A stretch of DNA of 64,000 nt from Microbacterium foliorum (GTDB lineage: Bacteria > Actinomycetota > Actinomycetes > Actinomycetales > Microbacteriaceae), in contig NZ_CP031425.1 of assembly GCF_003367705.1 (NCBI RefSeq), forward strand, positions 2,170,001 to 2,234,000, written 5' to 3'. The position numbers and the translations under genes were made by a program. Shown here piece after piece: positions 44,423 to 52,945 of the stretch (positions within the stretch are counted from its first letter, which is position 1; each line of letters opens with the position of its first letter). A model generated the notes under the pieces. The model did no database searches. It was not told the DNA's origin and saw only the letters and a list, made by a program, of their open reading frames with translations.

Positions 44423-45961
44423 TCAGCCCTTCGTGATGTCAGCGATGTCGTGCAGATACCCGATGCGACCGTCGTCGTGTCGGATGACGTAGGCCCCGCC
44501 GCGGTCTTCGATGACCAGCGCCCAGGCGCTCGGGCCGATCCGGAAGATCGCGTCGCCCCGCTCGTCATGCACGTCGCGTTCGGTCTGGGCGAGAATCCAG
44601 AACGGCTGCGCCGCCGTCATGGCGGCGTGAGCCGCCGTCTCCTCGAGGTCGCGCTCGTCGTCGATCGTGGGAAGAGCGACCGTGCGCGGCGACGAGACGT
44701 CGTACGCAGTGGCGCCCAGCAAAGACTCGATGCTGCCGGTGTCGGAGAGGATCTCCGGCGACTGCCCTCTGGACCGTCGGGAATACGTCGGCACGTAGTC
44801 CTCGTCGGCGGTCGTGTCCTCTGTTCCCGTGCCACCGCCTGAGGCATGCGCGGCGAGCGGCACCTGCTGGGCGAGATCGATCCGGGCGACCTCGTCCGTG
44901 GCCTGCTCCCCCGAGAGCTCGACATCGAGCCCACCGGTGGGAGCCGGCGTGGTCGTGTACGCCGGGGTCGCCGAGTTCGGCGACGCCTCAGCGACCGGAG
45001 CCTGGGCGGAGACGGTGCTCCGGTCATCCGTCTGGACAGGGTCGGTGGCCAGGGCGGGCTCGATGAACAGAGCGTGGTCGCCGGCGGGTTGCACGGATTC
45101 GACGGCCTGTGCCTCCTGGACGGCCTGTGGCTCCTGGACGGGCTGCGGCTCCTGGACGGGAGCCTGCCATTCCTGAGCGGACGCATCCGTCGTCCAGGAC
45201 GCATCCTGCGCAGCCTCGTCTGCGCTGGCATCTGCCGCCGCGACCTCATCTGCGCTGGCGTCCGCCGCCGCGACCGGCGCGGGATCCATCGCGGGGGACG
45301 GTGCGGCGTCGGCTGCCACCTCGGGGGCGGCGCTCGGCTCGGGCCGAGGACGCGGGATCACGGGACGAACGGGGTTCGCATTGCGGTGGGCGAGCGTGAC
45401 CAGTCGGCCGTGGAAGTCCTCCTTGAGCCCGGGCACCAAGGGCGCGAAGACCGTCAGCACCACGAGTGCCAGAGCGGCGATGAGCTGGACCACTCCGTTC
45501 CAGGAGAGTCCGAAGGCTCCGATCTCGATCGCGACGGACACAGCACTCCAGAGAGCTCCGAGCCAGTAGACGGCGGACACGGAGAACGCGACGGACGCGA
45601 ACTGATCGATCCCGAGTGAGCCGACCCGGCGGATCCCGTCGGGCGAGAAACGTCGCAGGATGAGCAGGAAGACCGCCGCCGTCGGGACTCCGACGGGGAG
45701 CACCCATTGGATCCCGGTCCCCCAGATCGAGACACCGCCGAGGTGCGGGAAGAACGACGCGATGAACGCGATCGCCCAGACACCCACGATCAGCAGCTCG
45801 CGCAGGGTGAATCCGATGATGCCGAACTCCGGCGTCACCTCCTCGTCGTACAGCACTCCGTCTTCGTCGGAGAAGACCTCGTCGGCCATGTGCTCCGTCG
45901 ACGCCGTCCGGTCGTCGGCATCCGTGGCGGCACCGTGGGAAGAAGGTGATTCCGTGCTCAT
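44423..45961 (-). CDS. Hypothetical membrane protein with repeat-rich Ala/Gln/Glu region
   Basis: A 512-residue protein not recognised as a family. An acidic N-terminus leads to four predicted membrane spans (about residues 55-75, 80-105, 120-150 and 155-180), then a 250-residue low-complexity region rich in Ala, Glu, Gln, Asp and Pro, with two kinds of tandem repeat (DNA 45101-45160 and 45215-45274). The last 100 residues are globular in look (PTIDDERDLEETAAHAAMT, then FWILAQTERDVHDERGDAIFRIGPSAWALVIEDRGGAYVIRHDDG, quoted in part). AAAGGACC precedes the ATG. It lies upstream of hisD with a 2-base gap and downstream of dnaE. Confidence 0.8.
   Translation of the reverse strand: MSTESPSSHGAATDADDRTASTEHMADEVFSDEDGVLYDEEVTPEFGIIGFTLRELLIVGVWAIAFIASFFPHLGGVSIWGTGIQWVLPVGVPTAAVFLLILRRFSPDGIRRVGSLGIDQFASVAFSVSAVYWLGALWSAVSVAIEIGAFGLSWNGVVQLIAALALVVLTVFAPLVPGLKEDFHGRLVTLAHRNANPVRPVIPRPRPEPSAAPEVAADAAPSPAMDPAPVAAADASADEVAAADASADEAAQDASWTTDASAQEWQAPVQEPQPVQEPQAVQEAQAVESVQPAGDHALFIEPALATDPVQTDDRSTVSAQAPVAEASPNSATPAYTTTPAPTGGLDVELSGEQATDEVARIDLAQQVPLAAHASGGGTGTEDTTADEDYVPTYSRRSRGQSPEILSDTGSIESLLGATAYDVSSPRTVALPTIDDERDLEETAAHAAMTAAQPFWILAQTERDVHDERGDAIFRIGPSAWALVIEDRGGAYVIRHDDGRIGYLHDIADITKG
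45101..45160. repeat. 18-base tandem repeat inside the hypothetical membrane protein gene
   Basis: Three full units begin at 45101, 45119 and 45137 and a partial one at 45155, differing at one to three bases. On the minus strand they code for a Q-E-P/A-Q-x-V repeat. The unit is a multiple of 3, so copy changes keep the frame. Confidence 0.85.
45215..45274. repeat. 30-base tandem repeat, two copies
   Basis: Copies at 45215-45244 and 45245-45274 differ at three positions. They code for V/E-A-A-A-D-A-S-A-D-E on the minus strand. Confidence 0.85.
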
Positions 45962-46078
45962 GGGGAGGGTCCTTTCGTCACGGTGCAGAGCTTCTGACGC
46001 CCGCACCCGAACGCGTCCTGATACTACCCGGTGCGTCCGTGAGGTCCTCACCGGAAGGTGCTCCTCTCGGCGCTGCGG

Positions 46079-49000
46079 TCAGCCCAGGCAGGTGGGTCCG
46101 AGAAGGGACTTCAGATCTCCGAACAGGTCGGCCGTGACCTTGACCGGCATGGGGACCTCGAACACCTTCGCGGTGTTCCCGCGGTGCACCCGCAGCACCA
46201 CCTCGGTCTCGCCGTTGTGGCGCCGCAGCACCTCGGCGAGCTCGTTCATGACACGCTCGGTCGCACGCTGTTCGGCGAGCACCAGCGACAGCGGACCCGC
46301 GGCGTCGAAGGATCCCACGTCCGGGGCGAATGCCGACTGGGCGTGCAGGTTGAGCCCGTCGTCGCGGCGCGACACCCGACCGCGAACGGCCAGGATCGAG
46401 TCCTGCTGCAGGACGTGCTGGAACTCGGTGTAGGTCTTGCCCATGAACATGACCGTCACCTCGCCGTTGAAGTCCTCGATGGTGATCATGCCGTAGGGGT
46501 TGCCGCTGGCCTTCGCGACGCGATGCTGCACGCTCGTGACGAGACCGGCGACGGTGACCTGATCGCCGTCCTGCACGTCGTCGGAGTTGTTGAGGACGTG
46601 GATGGAGATCGACGCGTGCTTCGCCAACGGGACCTCGAGACCGGCGAGCGGATGATCCGAGACGTAGAGGCCGAGCATCTCGCGTTCGAACGCGAGCTTG
46701 TCCTTCTTGATCCACTCCGGACGCGGCGGCACCTTGGCGGGAGCGACCTCCTCGAGACCGTCGTACAGGCTGTCGAAATCGAATCCGATCGCGCCCTGCG
46801 CCTCGTTGCGTTTGCGATCCACGGCGGCCTCGACCGCATCCTCGTGCACTTCGAGGAGAGCCCGACGCGTGTCACCGAGCGAGTCGAACGCGCCGGCCTT
46901 GATCAGTGACTCGACGGTGCGCTTGTTCGCGACATGCAGCGGCACCTTCTCGAGGAAGTGATGGAACGACGTGAACCGCTCGCCCTTGCGGGCCTGCACG
47001 ATGCCCTCGACGACGTTGCTGCCGACGTTGCGCACCGCTCCGAGGCCGAAGCGGATGTCGTCGCCCACGGCCGCGAAGTAGTTGATGGAGTCGGAGACGT
47101 CGGGGGGAAGCACCTTGATGCCCATCCGTCGGCATTCGTTGAGGTACAGCGCCATCTTGTCTTTCGAGTCGCCGACGCTGGTCAGCAGGGCCGCCATGTA
47201 CTCGGCGGGGTAATGCGCCTTCAGGTAGGCGGTCCAGTACGAGACCACCCCGTACGCGGCCGAGTGCGCTTTGTTGAAGGCGTAATCGGAGAACGGGAGC
47301 AGGATCTCCCAGATCGCGTTGACGGCGCCGTCGGAGTACCCGTTGGCGTGCATGCCGGCCTGGAAGCCCTCGAACTGCTTGTCGAGCTCGGACTTCTTCT
47401 TCTTTCCCATCGCTCGACGCAGGATGTCGGCCTGTCCGAGCGAGAACCCCGCCACGCGCTGGGCGATGGCCATGACCTGCTCCTGATAGATGATCAGGCC
47501 GTAGGACTCGTCGAGGATGTCGGCCAGCGACTCGGTGAACTCCGGGTGGATCGGAGTGATCGGCTGCTGGCCGTTCTTGCGCAGTGCGTAGTTCGTATGC
47601 GAGTTCGCGCCCATCGGCCCCGGCCGATACAGGGCGATGAGCGCCGAGATGTCACCGAAGTTGTCGGGCCGCATGAGCCTCATGAGCGATCGCATCGGAC
47701 CGCCGTCGAGCTGGAACACGCCGAGCGACTCACCTCGACCGAGCAGGTCGTAGGCTCCGCGGTCGTCGAGCTCCAGCTTCTCGAGGTCGAGCTCCTCGCC
47801 GCGGTTGGTGCGGATGTTGTCGAGGGCATCCGAGATGATCGTGAGGTTGCGCAGCCCGAGGAAGTCCATCTTGATCAGGCCGAGGGACTCGCAGGACGGA
47901 TAGTCGAACTGCGTGACGATCTGGCCGTCCTGCTCGCGGCGCATGATCGGGATGATGTCGATCAGCGGCTCGGACGACATGATCACCCCGGCGGCGTGGA
48001 CGCCCCACTGACGCTTCAGCCCCTCGAGACCCAGAGCGCGGTCGAAGACCGTCTTCGCCTCGGGGTCGGTCTCGATCAGGGCGCGGAACTCGCTCGCCTC
48101 TTTGTATCGCTTGTGCGCCGTATCGAACATGCCGCCGAGCTCCATGTCCTTGCCCATGACGGGAGGCGGCATGGCCTTGGTGAGACGCTCACCCATGCTG
48201 AACGGGAAGCCGAGCACGCGGCCGGCATCCTTGAGGGCCTGCTTCGACTTGATGGTGCCGTAGGTGACGATCTGCGCCACGCGCTCCGAGCCGTACTTGC
48301 GCGTCACGTAGTCGATGACCTCGCCGCGGCGACGATCATCGAAGTCGACGTCGAAGTCGGGCATCGAGACGCGGTCCGGGTTGAGGAACCGCTCGAAGAT
48401 CAGACCGTGCTCGAGCGGGTCGAGGTCGGTGATCCGCATCGCGTAGGCGACCATCGATCCGGCGCCGGAGCCTCGACCCGGTCCGACGCGGATGCCGTTG
48501 TCCTTGGCCCAGTTGATGAAGTCGGCGACGACGAGGAAGTAGCCCGGGAAGCCCATCTGCAGGATGATGCCGGTCTCGTACTCCGCCTGCTTGCGCACCT
48601 TGTCGGGGATTCCGCTCGGGTAGCGGTAGTGGAGGCCGGCCTCGACCTCTTTGATGAGCCAGCTGTCTTCGGTCTCGCCGTCCGGCACGGGGAAGCGCGG
48701 CATGTAGTTCGCCGCCGTGTCGAACTCGACCTCGCAGCGTTCGGCGATCAGCAGCGTGTTGTCGCACGCCTCGGGGTGGTCGCGGAACAGCTGACGCATC
48801 TCGGCTGCGGTCTTGATGTAGTAGCCGTCGCCGTCGAACTTGAACCGATTGGGGTCGTCGAGTGTCGAGCCGGACTGGACGCAGAGCAGCGCCTCGTGCG
48901 CACCGGCCTCGTGCTGGTGGGTGTAGTGGGAGTCGTTCGTCGCGACGAGCGGGATGTGGAGATCCTTCGCGAGTCGCAGCAGATCGGTCATCACCCGCCG

Positions 49001-49597
49001 CTCGATGGACAGCCCGTGATCCATGATCTCGGCGAAGTAGTTCTCCTTGCCGAACAGATCCTGGAACTCGGCGGCGGCGGCGCGCGCCGCGTCGTACTGC
49101 CCGAGGCGTAGGCGCGTCTGGATCTCGCCCGACGGGCATCCGGTCGTCGCGATCAGCCCCTTGCCGTATGTCTGGAGCAGCTCGCGGTCCATTCGCGGCT
49201 TGAAGTAGTAGCCCTCCATGCTCGAGCGAGAGCTGATGCGGAAGAGGTTGTGCATGCCCTGGGTGGTCTCGCTCCACATGGTCATGTGGGTGTACGCGCC
49301 GGAACCGGACACATCGTCGCTCTTCTGGTCCGGCGAGCCCCACTGCACGCGGGTCTTGTCGCTGCGGTGCGTGCCGGGCGTCATGTACGCCTCGAGTCCG
49401 ATGATCGGCTTGATCCCCGCCGCGTTCGCCGCCTTGTAGAACTCGAACGCGGCGAAAGTGTTGCCGTGATCGGTCACCGCGATGGCCGGCATGTCGTAGT
49501 CCGCGGCGGCCTGAGTCATCGCCGCGATCTTCGCCGCCCCGTCGAGCATCGAGTACTCGCTGTGCACGTGCAGATGGACGAAGGAGTCGGATGCCAT
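46079..49597 (-). CDS. dnaE: DNA polymerase III alpha subunit (DnaE1)
   Basis: A 1172-residue replicative polymerase. The N-terminal PHP domain starts FVHLHVHSEYSMLDGAAK with the metal-site His pattern intact, which in actinobacteria provides proofreading. The palm has the catalytic aspartates in PDFDVDFDDRRRGEVIDY, preceded by VGPGRGSGAGSMVAYAM. The HhH and OB parts are near the end (DQVTVAGLVTSVQHRVA). Length suits DnaE1, not the shorter error-prone DnaE2. ATG 49595-49597 has TAGACT 7 bases upstream; the frame upstream to 49627 is not part of the gene. Confidence 0.96.
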   Translation of the reverse strand: MASDSFVHLHVHSEYSMLDGAAKIAAMTQAAADYDMPAIAVTDHGNTFAAFEFYKAANAAGIKPIIGLEAYMTPGTHRSDKTRVQWGSPDQKSDDVSGSGAYTHMTMWSETTQGMHNLFRISSRSSMEGYYFKPRMDRELLQTYGKGLIATTGCPSGEIQTRLRLGQYDAARAAAAEFQDLFGKENYFAEIMDHGLSIERRVMTDLLRLAKDLHIPLVATNDSHYTHQHEAGAHEALLCVQSGSTLDDPNRFKFDGDGYYIKTAAEMRQLFRDHPEACDNTLLIAERCEVEFDTAANYMPRFPVPDGETEDSWLIKEVEAGLHYRYPSGIPDKVRKQAEYETGIILQMGFPGYFLVVADFINWAKDNGIRVGPGRGSGAGSMVAYAMRITDLDPLEHGLIFERFLNPDRVSMPDFDVDFDDRRRGEVIDYVTRKYGSERVAQIVTYGTIKSKQALKDAGRVLGFPFSMGERLTKAMPPPVMGKDMELGGMFDTAHKRYKEASEFRALIETDPEAKTVFDRALGLEGLKRQWGVHAAGVIMSSEPLIDIIPIMRREQDGQIVTQFDYPSCESLGLIKMDFLGLRNLTIISDALDNIRTNRGEELDLEKLELDDRGAYDLLGRGESLGVFQLDGGPMRSLMRLMRPDNFGDISALIALYRPGPMGANSHTNYALRKNGQQPITPIHPEFTESLADILDESYGLIIYQEQVMAIAQRVAGFSLGQADILRRAMGKKKKSELDKQFEGFQAGMHANGYSDGAVNAIWEILLPFSDYAFNKAHSAAYGVVSYWTAYLKAHYPAEYMAALLTSVGDSKDKMALYLNECRRMGIKVLPPDVSDSINYFAAVGDDIRFGLGAVRNVGSNVVEGIVQARKGERFTSFHHFLEKVPLHVANKRTVESLIKAGAFDSLGDTRRALLEVHEDAVEAAVDRKRNEAQGAIGFDFDSLYDGLEEVAPAKVPPRPEWIKKDKLAFEREMLGLYVSDHPLAGLEVPLAKHASISIHVLNNSDDVQDGDQVTVAGLVTSVQHRVAKASGNPYGMITIEDFNGEVTVMFMGKTYTEFQHVLQQDSILAVRGRVSRRDDGLNLHAQSAFAPDVGSFDAAGPLSLVLAEQRATERVMNELAEVLRRHNGETEVVLRVHRGNTAKVFEVPMPVKVTADLFGDLKSLLGPTCLG

Positions 49598-49604
49598 GTC
49601 TTCG

Positions 49605-49610
49605 AGTCTA
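49605..49610 (-). promoter_or_regulatory. Leaderless-type -10 hexamer of dnaE, built on the GNAT stop codon
   Basis: TAGACT lies 7 bases before the dnaE ATG; its first three bases are the TAG stop of the preceding GNAT gene. Confidence 0.45.
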
Positions 49611-50228
49611 CGGCGGGGTCCCGACATCGGAGCCCTCGCCGGACTCCGTCTGGGCCCCTCGAAGGTCGAGGCGCATGAGCACTCGGGGGAAGCCGTCGAG
49701 CGTCGACCGCGTGTCCGCAGCCTTGGTGAATCCCGCCGCCTCGAACAGCCCCCGCGTGCCGACGTACGCCATCGTGAGATTCACCTTCTCACCCCGATTG
49801 TCGACGGGATATCCTTCGATTGCCGGCGCGCCGAGCCTCTTCGCCTGCGCGACCGCGCCTTTGATCAGCGCATGCGAGATGCCCTGCTTGCGATGGCCGG
49901 GGCGGACCCGCACGCACCAGAGCGACCACACGTCGAGATCGTCGACGTGTGGGATCAGCCTGTTCCGAGCGAACGTCGTGTCCCTGCGGGGGTGCACCGC
50001 CGCCCATCCGACCGGTTCGTCGTCGAGATAGGCGATGACGCCGGGAGGCGGATCCCGGTGGCAGAGCTCGCGCACTCGATCGGCGCGCTGAGCACCCCGC
50101 AGCCGGTTGTTCTCCGTGCTGGGGATCCGGTAGCTCAGACAGAAGCAGACATTCGACGTCGGCTTCTTGGGCCCGACGAGAACAGCCACGTCGTCGAACT
50201 CGGTCGCCGGTCGCACCTCGATGTTCAT
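49608..50228 (-). CDS. GNAT-family acetyltransferase
   Basis: A 206-residue GNAT protein. It has GVIAYLDDEPVGWAAVHPR, then VRVRPGHRKQGISHALIKGAV with the acetyl-CoA loop R-P-G-H-R-K-Q-G, and YVGTRGLFEAAGF, the usual last helix. NVCFCLSYR near the start has two Cys close together, a feature of one actinobacterial sub-group of GNATs. Acceptor unknown. The ATG at 50226-50228 gives the start MNIEVRPATEFDDV; an in-frame extension to 50642 runs into rluD and is rejected. CAGACT lies 6 bases upstream. Confidence 0.84.
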   Translation of the reverse strand: MNIEVRPATEFDDVAVLVGPKKPTSNVCFCLSYRIPSTENNRLRGAQRADRVRELCHRDPPPGVIAYLDDEPVGWAAVHPRRDTTFARNRLIPHVDDLDVWSLWCVRVRPGHRKQGISHALIKGAVAQAKRLGAPAIEGYPVDNRGEKVNLTMAYVGTRGLFEAAGFTKAADTRSTLDGFPRVLMRLDLRGAQTESGEGSDVGTPP

Positions 50229-50308
50229 GCGGAGAGTCTGCTGCACCCCACGGACATCATCGAGCATCTCGATCGATACCCCGCAGAGCACGAACCACTC
50301 GGAACCGG

Positions 50309-51229
50309 CTACTCGCCGCGCAGGATCTCCAGCGCATGCTCGAAGTCCGCGGGATACGGCGACTCGAACTGCACCCACTCCCCCGTCGCCGGGTGCGAGA
50401 ACGCGAGCTTGTGCGCGTGCAGCCACTGGCGGGTGAGGCCGAGCCTGGCAGACATCGTCGGGTCCGCGCCGTAGAGGGGGTCGCCGACGCACGGGTGCCG
50501 GAGCGCGGCCATGTGCACGCGGATCTGATGCGTGCGCCCCGTCTCCAGGTGGATCTCGAGCAGCGAGGCACCGGGGAACGCTTCGAGCGTCTCGTAATGC
50601 GTGACCGACGGCTTGCCGTCCGGCGTCACCGCGAACTTCCACGAGTGATTCGGATGCCGTCCGATCGGCGCCTCGATGGTGCCCGTCAAGGGATCAGGAT
50701 GCCCCTGGACGACAGCGTGGTAGATCTTCTCGACCGTGCGTTCCTTGAAGGCGTGCTTCAGCGCGGTGTAGGCGGCCTCGCTCTTGGCCACCACCATCAG
50801 CCCGCTCGTGCCGACGTCGAGTCGGTGCACGACACCCTGTCGTTCGGGAGCGCCGCTCGTCGCCACGCGGAATCCCGCCGCGGCCAGCGCCCCCACCACG
50901 GTGGGGCCCTCCCAGCCGAGGGACGGATGAGCGGCGACGCCCGTGGGCTTGTCGACGACGACGATGTCGTCGTCGTCGTGCACGATGCCCAGCTCCGGAA
51001 CCGCGATCGGGATGATGCGCGGCTCCTCCTTCGGCTGCCATTCGACCTCGAGCCAGCCGCCGCCGCGAAGGCGATCCGACTTGTCGAGGGTGACGCCGTC
51101 GAGGCGCACGCCTCCGGCTGCGGCGACGTCCGCCGCGAAGGTGCGGGAGAACCCGAGCATCTTCGCCAGCGCGGCATCGACGCGCGTCCCCTCCAACCCG
51201 TCGGGGACGGGGAGAGAGCGGAACTCCAC
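50309..51229 (-). CDS. RluA/RluD-family ribosomal large subunit pseudouridine synthase
   Basis: A 306-residue pseudouridine synthase that modifies uridines in large-subunit rRNA. An S4 RNA-binding domain fills residues 15-65 ([15 protein letters not shown]). The catalytic motif [15 protein letters not shown] gives Asp138. [24 protein letters not shown] and [10 protein letters not shown] are typical of the RluA group. Order lspA-rluD is conserved in actinobacteria. It starts at GTG 51227-51229, 2 bases after the lspA stop. Confidence 0.93.
   Translation of the reverse strand: MEFRSLPVPDGLEGTRVDAALAKMLGFSRTFAADVAAAGGVRLDGVTLDKSDRLRGGGWLEVEWQPKEEPRIIPIAVPELGIVHDDDDIVVVDKPTGVAAHPSLGWEGPTVVGALAAAGFRVATSGAPERQGVVHRLDVGTSGLMVVAKSEAAYTALKHAFKERTVEKIYHAVVQGHPDPLTGTIEAPIGRHPNHSWKFAVTPDGKPSVTHYETLEAFPGASLLEIHLETGRTHQIRVHMAALRHPCVGDPLYGADPTMSARLGLTRQWLHAHKLAFSHPATGEWVQFESPYPADFEHALEILRGE
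50953..50978. repeat. 12-base inverted repeat of GAC/GTC triplets inside rluD-type gene
   Basis: Two 12-base arms (50953-50964 and 50967-50978) around TG. On the minus strand it codes for an Asp run followed by Val ([10 protein letters not shown]), so it reflects a simple triplet tract. Confidence 0.6.
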
Positions 51230-51231
51230 GC

Positions 51232-51876
51232 TCAGCGTCCGTCCGACGCGGGCGTACCCGGCGTCGTGCCGTCGAGGCGCGAGGGATCGGTGTCTGCCGC
51301 AGCCTCCGCGTCTGCGATGACAGCAGCCGCCTCGGCCTCTTCATCGGTCTCGACGGGGGCGTGATCGCGGTCGCGGGTGCCATCGAACCGCAGGCCGAAG
51401 ACGACCAGCAGCGCTACGGAGATCATGCCGGTGACGATGAAGATGTCCGCCACGTTGAAGATCGCCGGCATCATCCAGGGCATGGAGATCATGTCGACCA
51501 CATGACCCATCGGGAACCCGGGATCGCGGAACAGACGATCCGTCAGGTTGCCCAGCACACCGCCGAGGAGGCAGCCGAGAACGACGGCCCACAGCCGCGA
51601 GCGGAGCCCGGACGCCTTCCACATGATCACGCAGGCGACGACCGCGAGTGCGATCGTGAAGATCCACGTGACGTCCGACCCGAGCGAGAAGGCCGCGCCG
51701 GGGTTGCGCACGTAGTACAGCTGAAGGAACTCCCCCAGCACGGGGACCGGCTCCTGCAACGGCAGATTCTCGGTGGTGAGGTACTTCACAAACTGATCGG
51801 CGGCCAGCACGAGCGCTGCGAGAATCGCAACGATCGCGCCGGCCGCCGACCGACGAAGGGCGGGGCGTCCTGGCAA
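51232..51876 (-). CDS. lspA: Lipoprotein signal peptidase
   Basis: A 214-residue membrane aspartyl peptidase that removes signal peptides from lipoproteins such as CtaC and the ABC binding protein in this window. Four spans, with catalytic Asp113 in GNLTDRLF and Asp144 in FNVADIFI. A hydrophilic, Asp/Glu/Ala-rich tail of about 50 residues follows the last span, longer than in E. coli. The start is TTG at 51874-51876; no better start codon precedes the first span. It lies 9 bases after wag31. Confidence 0.94.
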   Translation of the reverse strand: MPGRPALRRSAAGAIVAILAALVLAADQFVKYLTTENLPLQEPVPVLGEFLQLYYVRNPGAAFSLGSDVTWIFTIALAVVACVIMWKASGLRSRLWAVVLGCLLGGVLGNLTDRLFRDPGFPMGHVVDMISMPWMMPAIFNVADIFIVTGMISVALLVVFGLRFDGTRDRDHAPVETDEEAEAAAVIADAEAAADTDPSRLDGTTPGTPASDGR

Positions 51877-51885
51877 AGGGACGAC

Positions 51886-52488
51886 CTACAGTCCGATCGC
51901 GGAGACCGGGGTCGAGTCCGTGGATCCCGACTTCTCGTCGAGGTCGCGGAGCTGGCCCTCGATGTATCCGCGCAGCTGCGAGCGGTAGTCGCGCTCGAAG
52001 TTGCGGAGCTCGGTGATGCGGGCCTCGAGCGTGTTGCGCTCGCGCTCCAGGCGTGCCGACTCCTCGCGCTGCTTGGCCTCGGCCTCGGTGCGGATGCGGT
52101 TCACCTCGCCCTCGGCGTCGGCGATGAGCTGGTCGCGCTTGGCTTCACCTTCGGCGACGTGCTCGTCGTGCAGACGCTGTGCGAGCTCGATGATTCCGGC
52201 GGTGGCGGTGGCGGAGCCGGACGGCGTCGGCTCGGCCGGGGCGGGAGCCTCGGCGACGACGGGAGCAGGGGTCTCGGCGACGGGAGCAGGAGCCGCAGCG
52301 GCGACGGGAGCGTCACCGGACTCGAATGCTGCGAGCTTGGCCTTGAGCTCGGCGTTCTCCTCGAGGGCCTTACGCCACTCGATGACGATCTCGTCGAGGA
52401 AGTCATCGACCTCGTCGGGGTCGAAGCCGTCCTTGAAACGGACGTGCTGGAACTGCTTGGTGACGACGTCATCCGGGGTAAGTGCCAT
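51886..52488 (-). CDS. wag31: DivIVA-type polar growth protein Wag31
   Basis: A 200-residue coiled-coil protein that gathers at cell poles and directs tip growth in actinobacteria. The N-terminal DivIVA domain reads LTPDDVVTKQFQHVRFKDGFD and FLDEIVIEW; a Pro/Ala linker at about 60-95 separates it from the second coiled coil (about 100-185). The ATG at 52486-52488 has GAAGGAG five bases before it. TATGCT at 52577-52582 could be its -10. It is the gene after yggT in the dcw region, as in mycobacteria. Confidence 0.94.
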   Translation of the reverse strand: MALTPDDVVTKQFQHVRFKDGFDPDEVDDFLDEIVIEWRKALEENAELKAKLAAFESGDAPVAAAAPAPVAETPAPVVAEAPAPAEPTPSGSATATAGIIELAQRLHDEHVAEGEAKRDQLIADAEGEVNRIRTEAEAKQREESARLERERNTLEARITELRNFERDYRSQLRGYIEGQLRDLDEKSGSTDSTPVSAIGL

Positions 52489-52576
52489 GGTGGCTCCTTC
52501 GATGAGTTCGGTTGCCAGTGTTGATGATGGCATGGTCGAGATGTGGCGCGAACCCGGGGCGCGCACCTGGGAGCCA

Positions 52577-52582
52577 AGCATA
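52577..52582 (-). promoter_or_regulatory. Possible -10 hexamer of wag31
   Basis: TATGCT about 88 bases before the wag31 start. No convincing -35 stands 17 bases upstream. Offered as the best candidate in the 154-base gap. Confidence 0.3.
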
Positions 52583-52623
52583 GCCCCCGCGCCTGTCAGC
52601 CGCGACGACGCGACACTCGGGCT

Positions 52624-52637
52624 CGGCGAAATCGCCG
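52624..52637 (-). terminator. Short stem-loop after yggT
   Basis: CGGCGA and TCGCCG around AA, 5 bases past the yggT stop. Short; may end part of the dcw transcripts before wag31. Confidence 0.35.
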
Positions 52638-52642
52638 GGGTC

Positions 52643-52942
52643 TCAGATGAAATTCCGCACGATGCTCATCAGGATGAGCACGATCAGGATGGTGATCGAG
52701 AAGCCGAAGTCCAGAGAGATCCCGCCGATCCGGAGAGGCGGGATGATGCGCTGGAAGAACCGCACGGGCGGGTCGGTGACGGTGTACACGAGCTCGGCCG
52801 CGATGAGGCCGGCGCCCTTGGGCCGCCATTCCCTATTGAACAGCGGGATGTAGCTGAGGATGAGTCGCGCGAACAGCACGATCAGGTACAGCAGGAGCGC
52901 CAGATGGACGATGCTGGCGATGATGGAGACGACGATCCCCAC
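52643..52942 (-). CDS. YggT-family membrane protein
   Basis: A 99-residue protein with two YggT-type hydrophobic segments (residues 3-30 and 75-98) and the central FNREWRPKGAGLIAAELVYTVTDPPVRFFQRIIPPLRIGGI region, typical of the family (quoted in part: VTDPPVRFFQRIIPP). Function not firmly known; linked to division or osmotic stress by its constant position after sepF. Start is a GTG 3 bases past the sepF stop. Confidence 0.9.
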   Translation of the reverse strand: MGIVVSIIASIVHLALLLYLIVLFARLILSYIPLFNREWRPKGAGLIAAELVYTVTDPPVRFFQRIIPPLRIGGISLDFGFSITILIVLILMSIVRNFI

Positions 52943-52945
52943 GGT

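Noticed and set aside
46934..49111. Large plus-strand open frame opposite dnaE
   Set aside because: Antisense shadow of a complete DnaE1 with all catalytic motifs.
50953..50978. Perfect inverted repeat as a terminator or regulatory hairpin
   Set aside because: It is a triplet tract coding for an Asp run and Val within a pseudouridine synthase gene.
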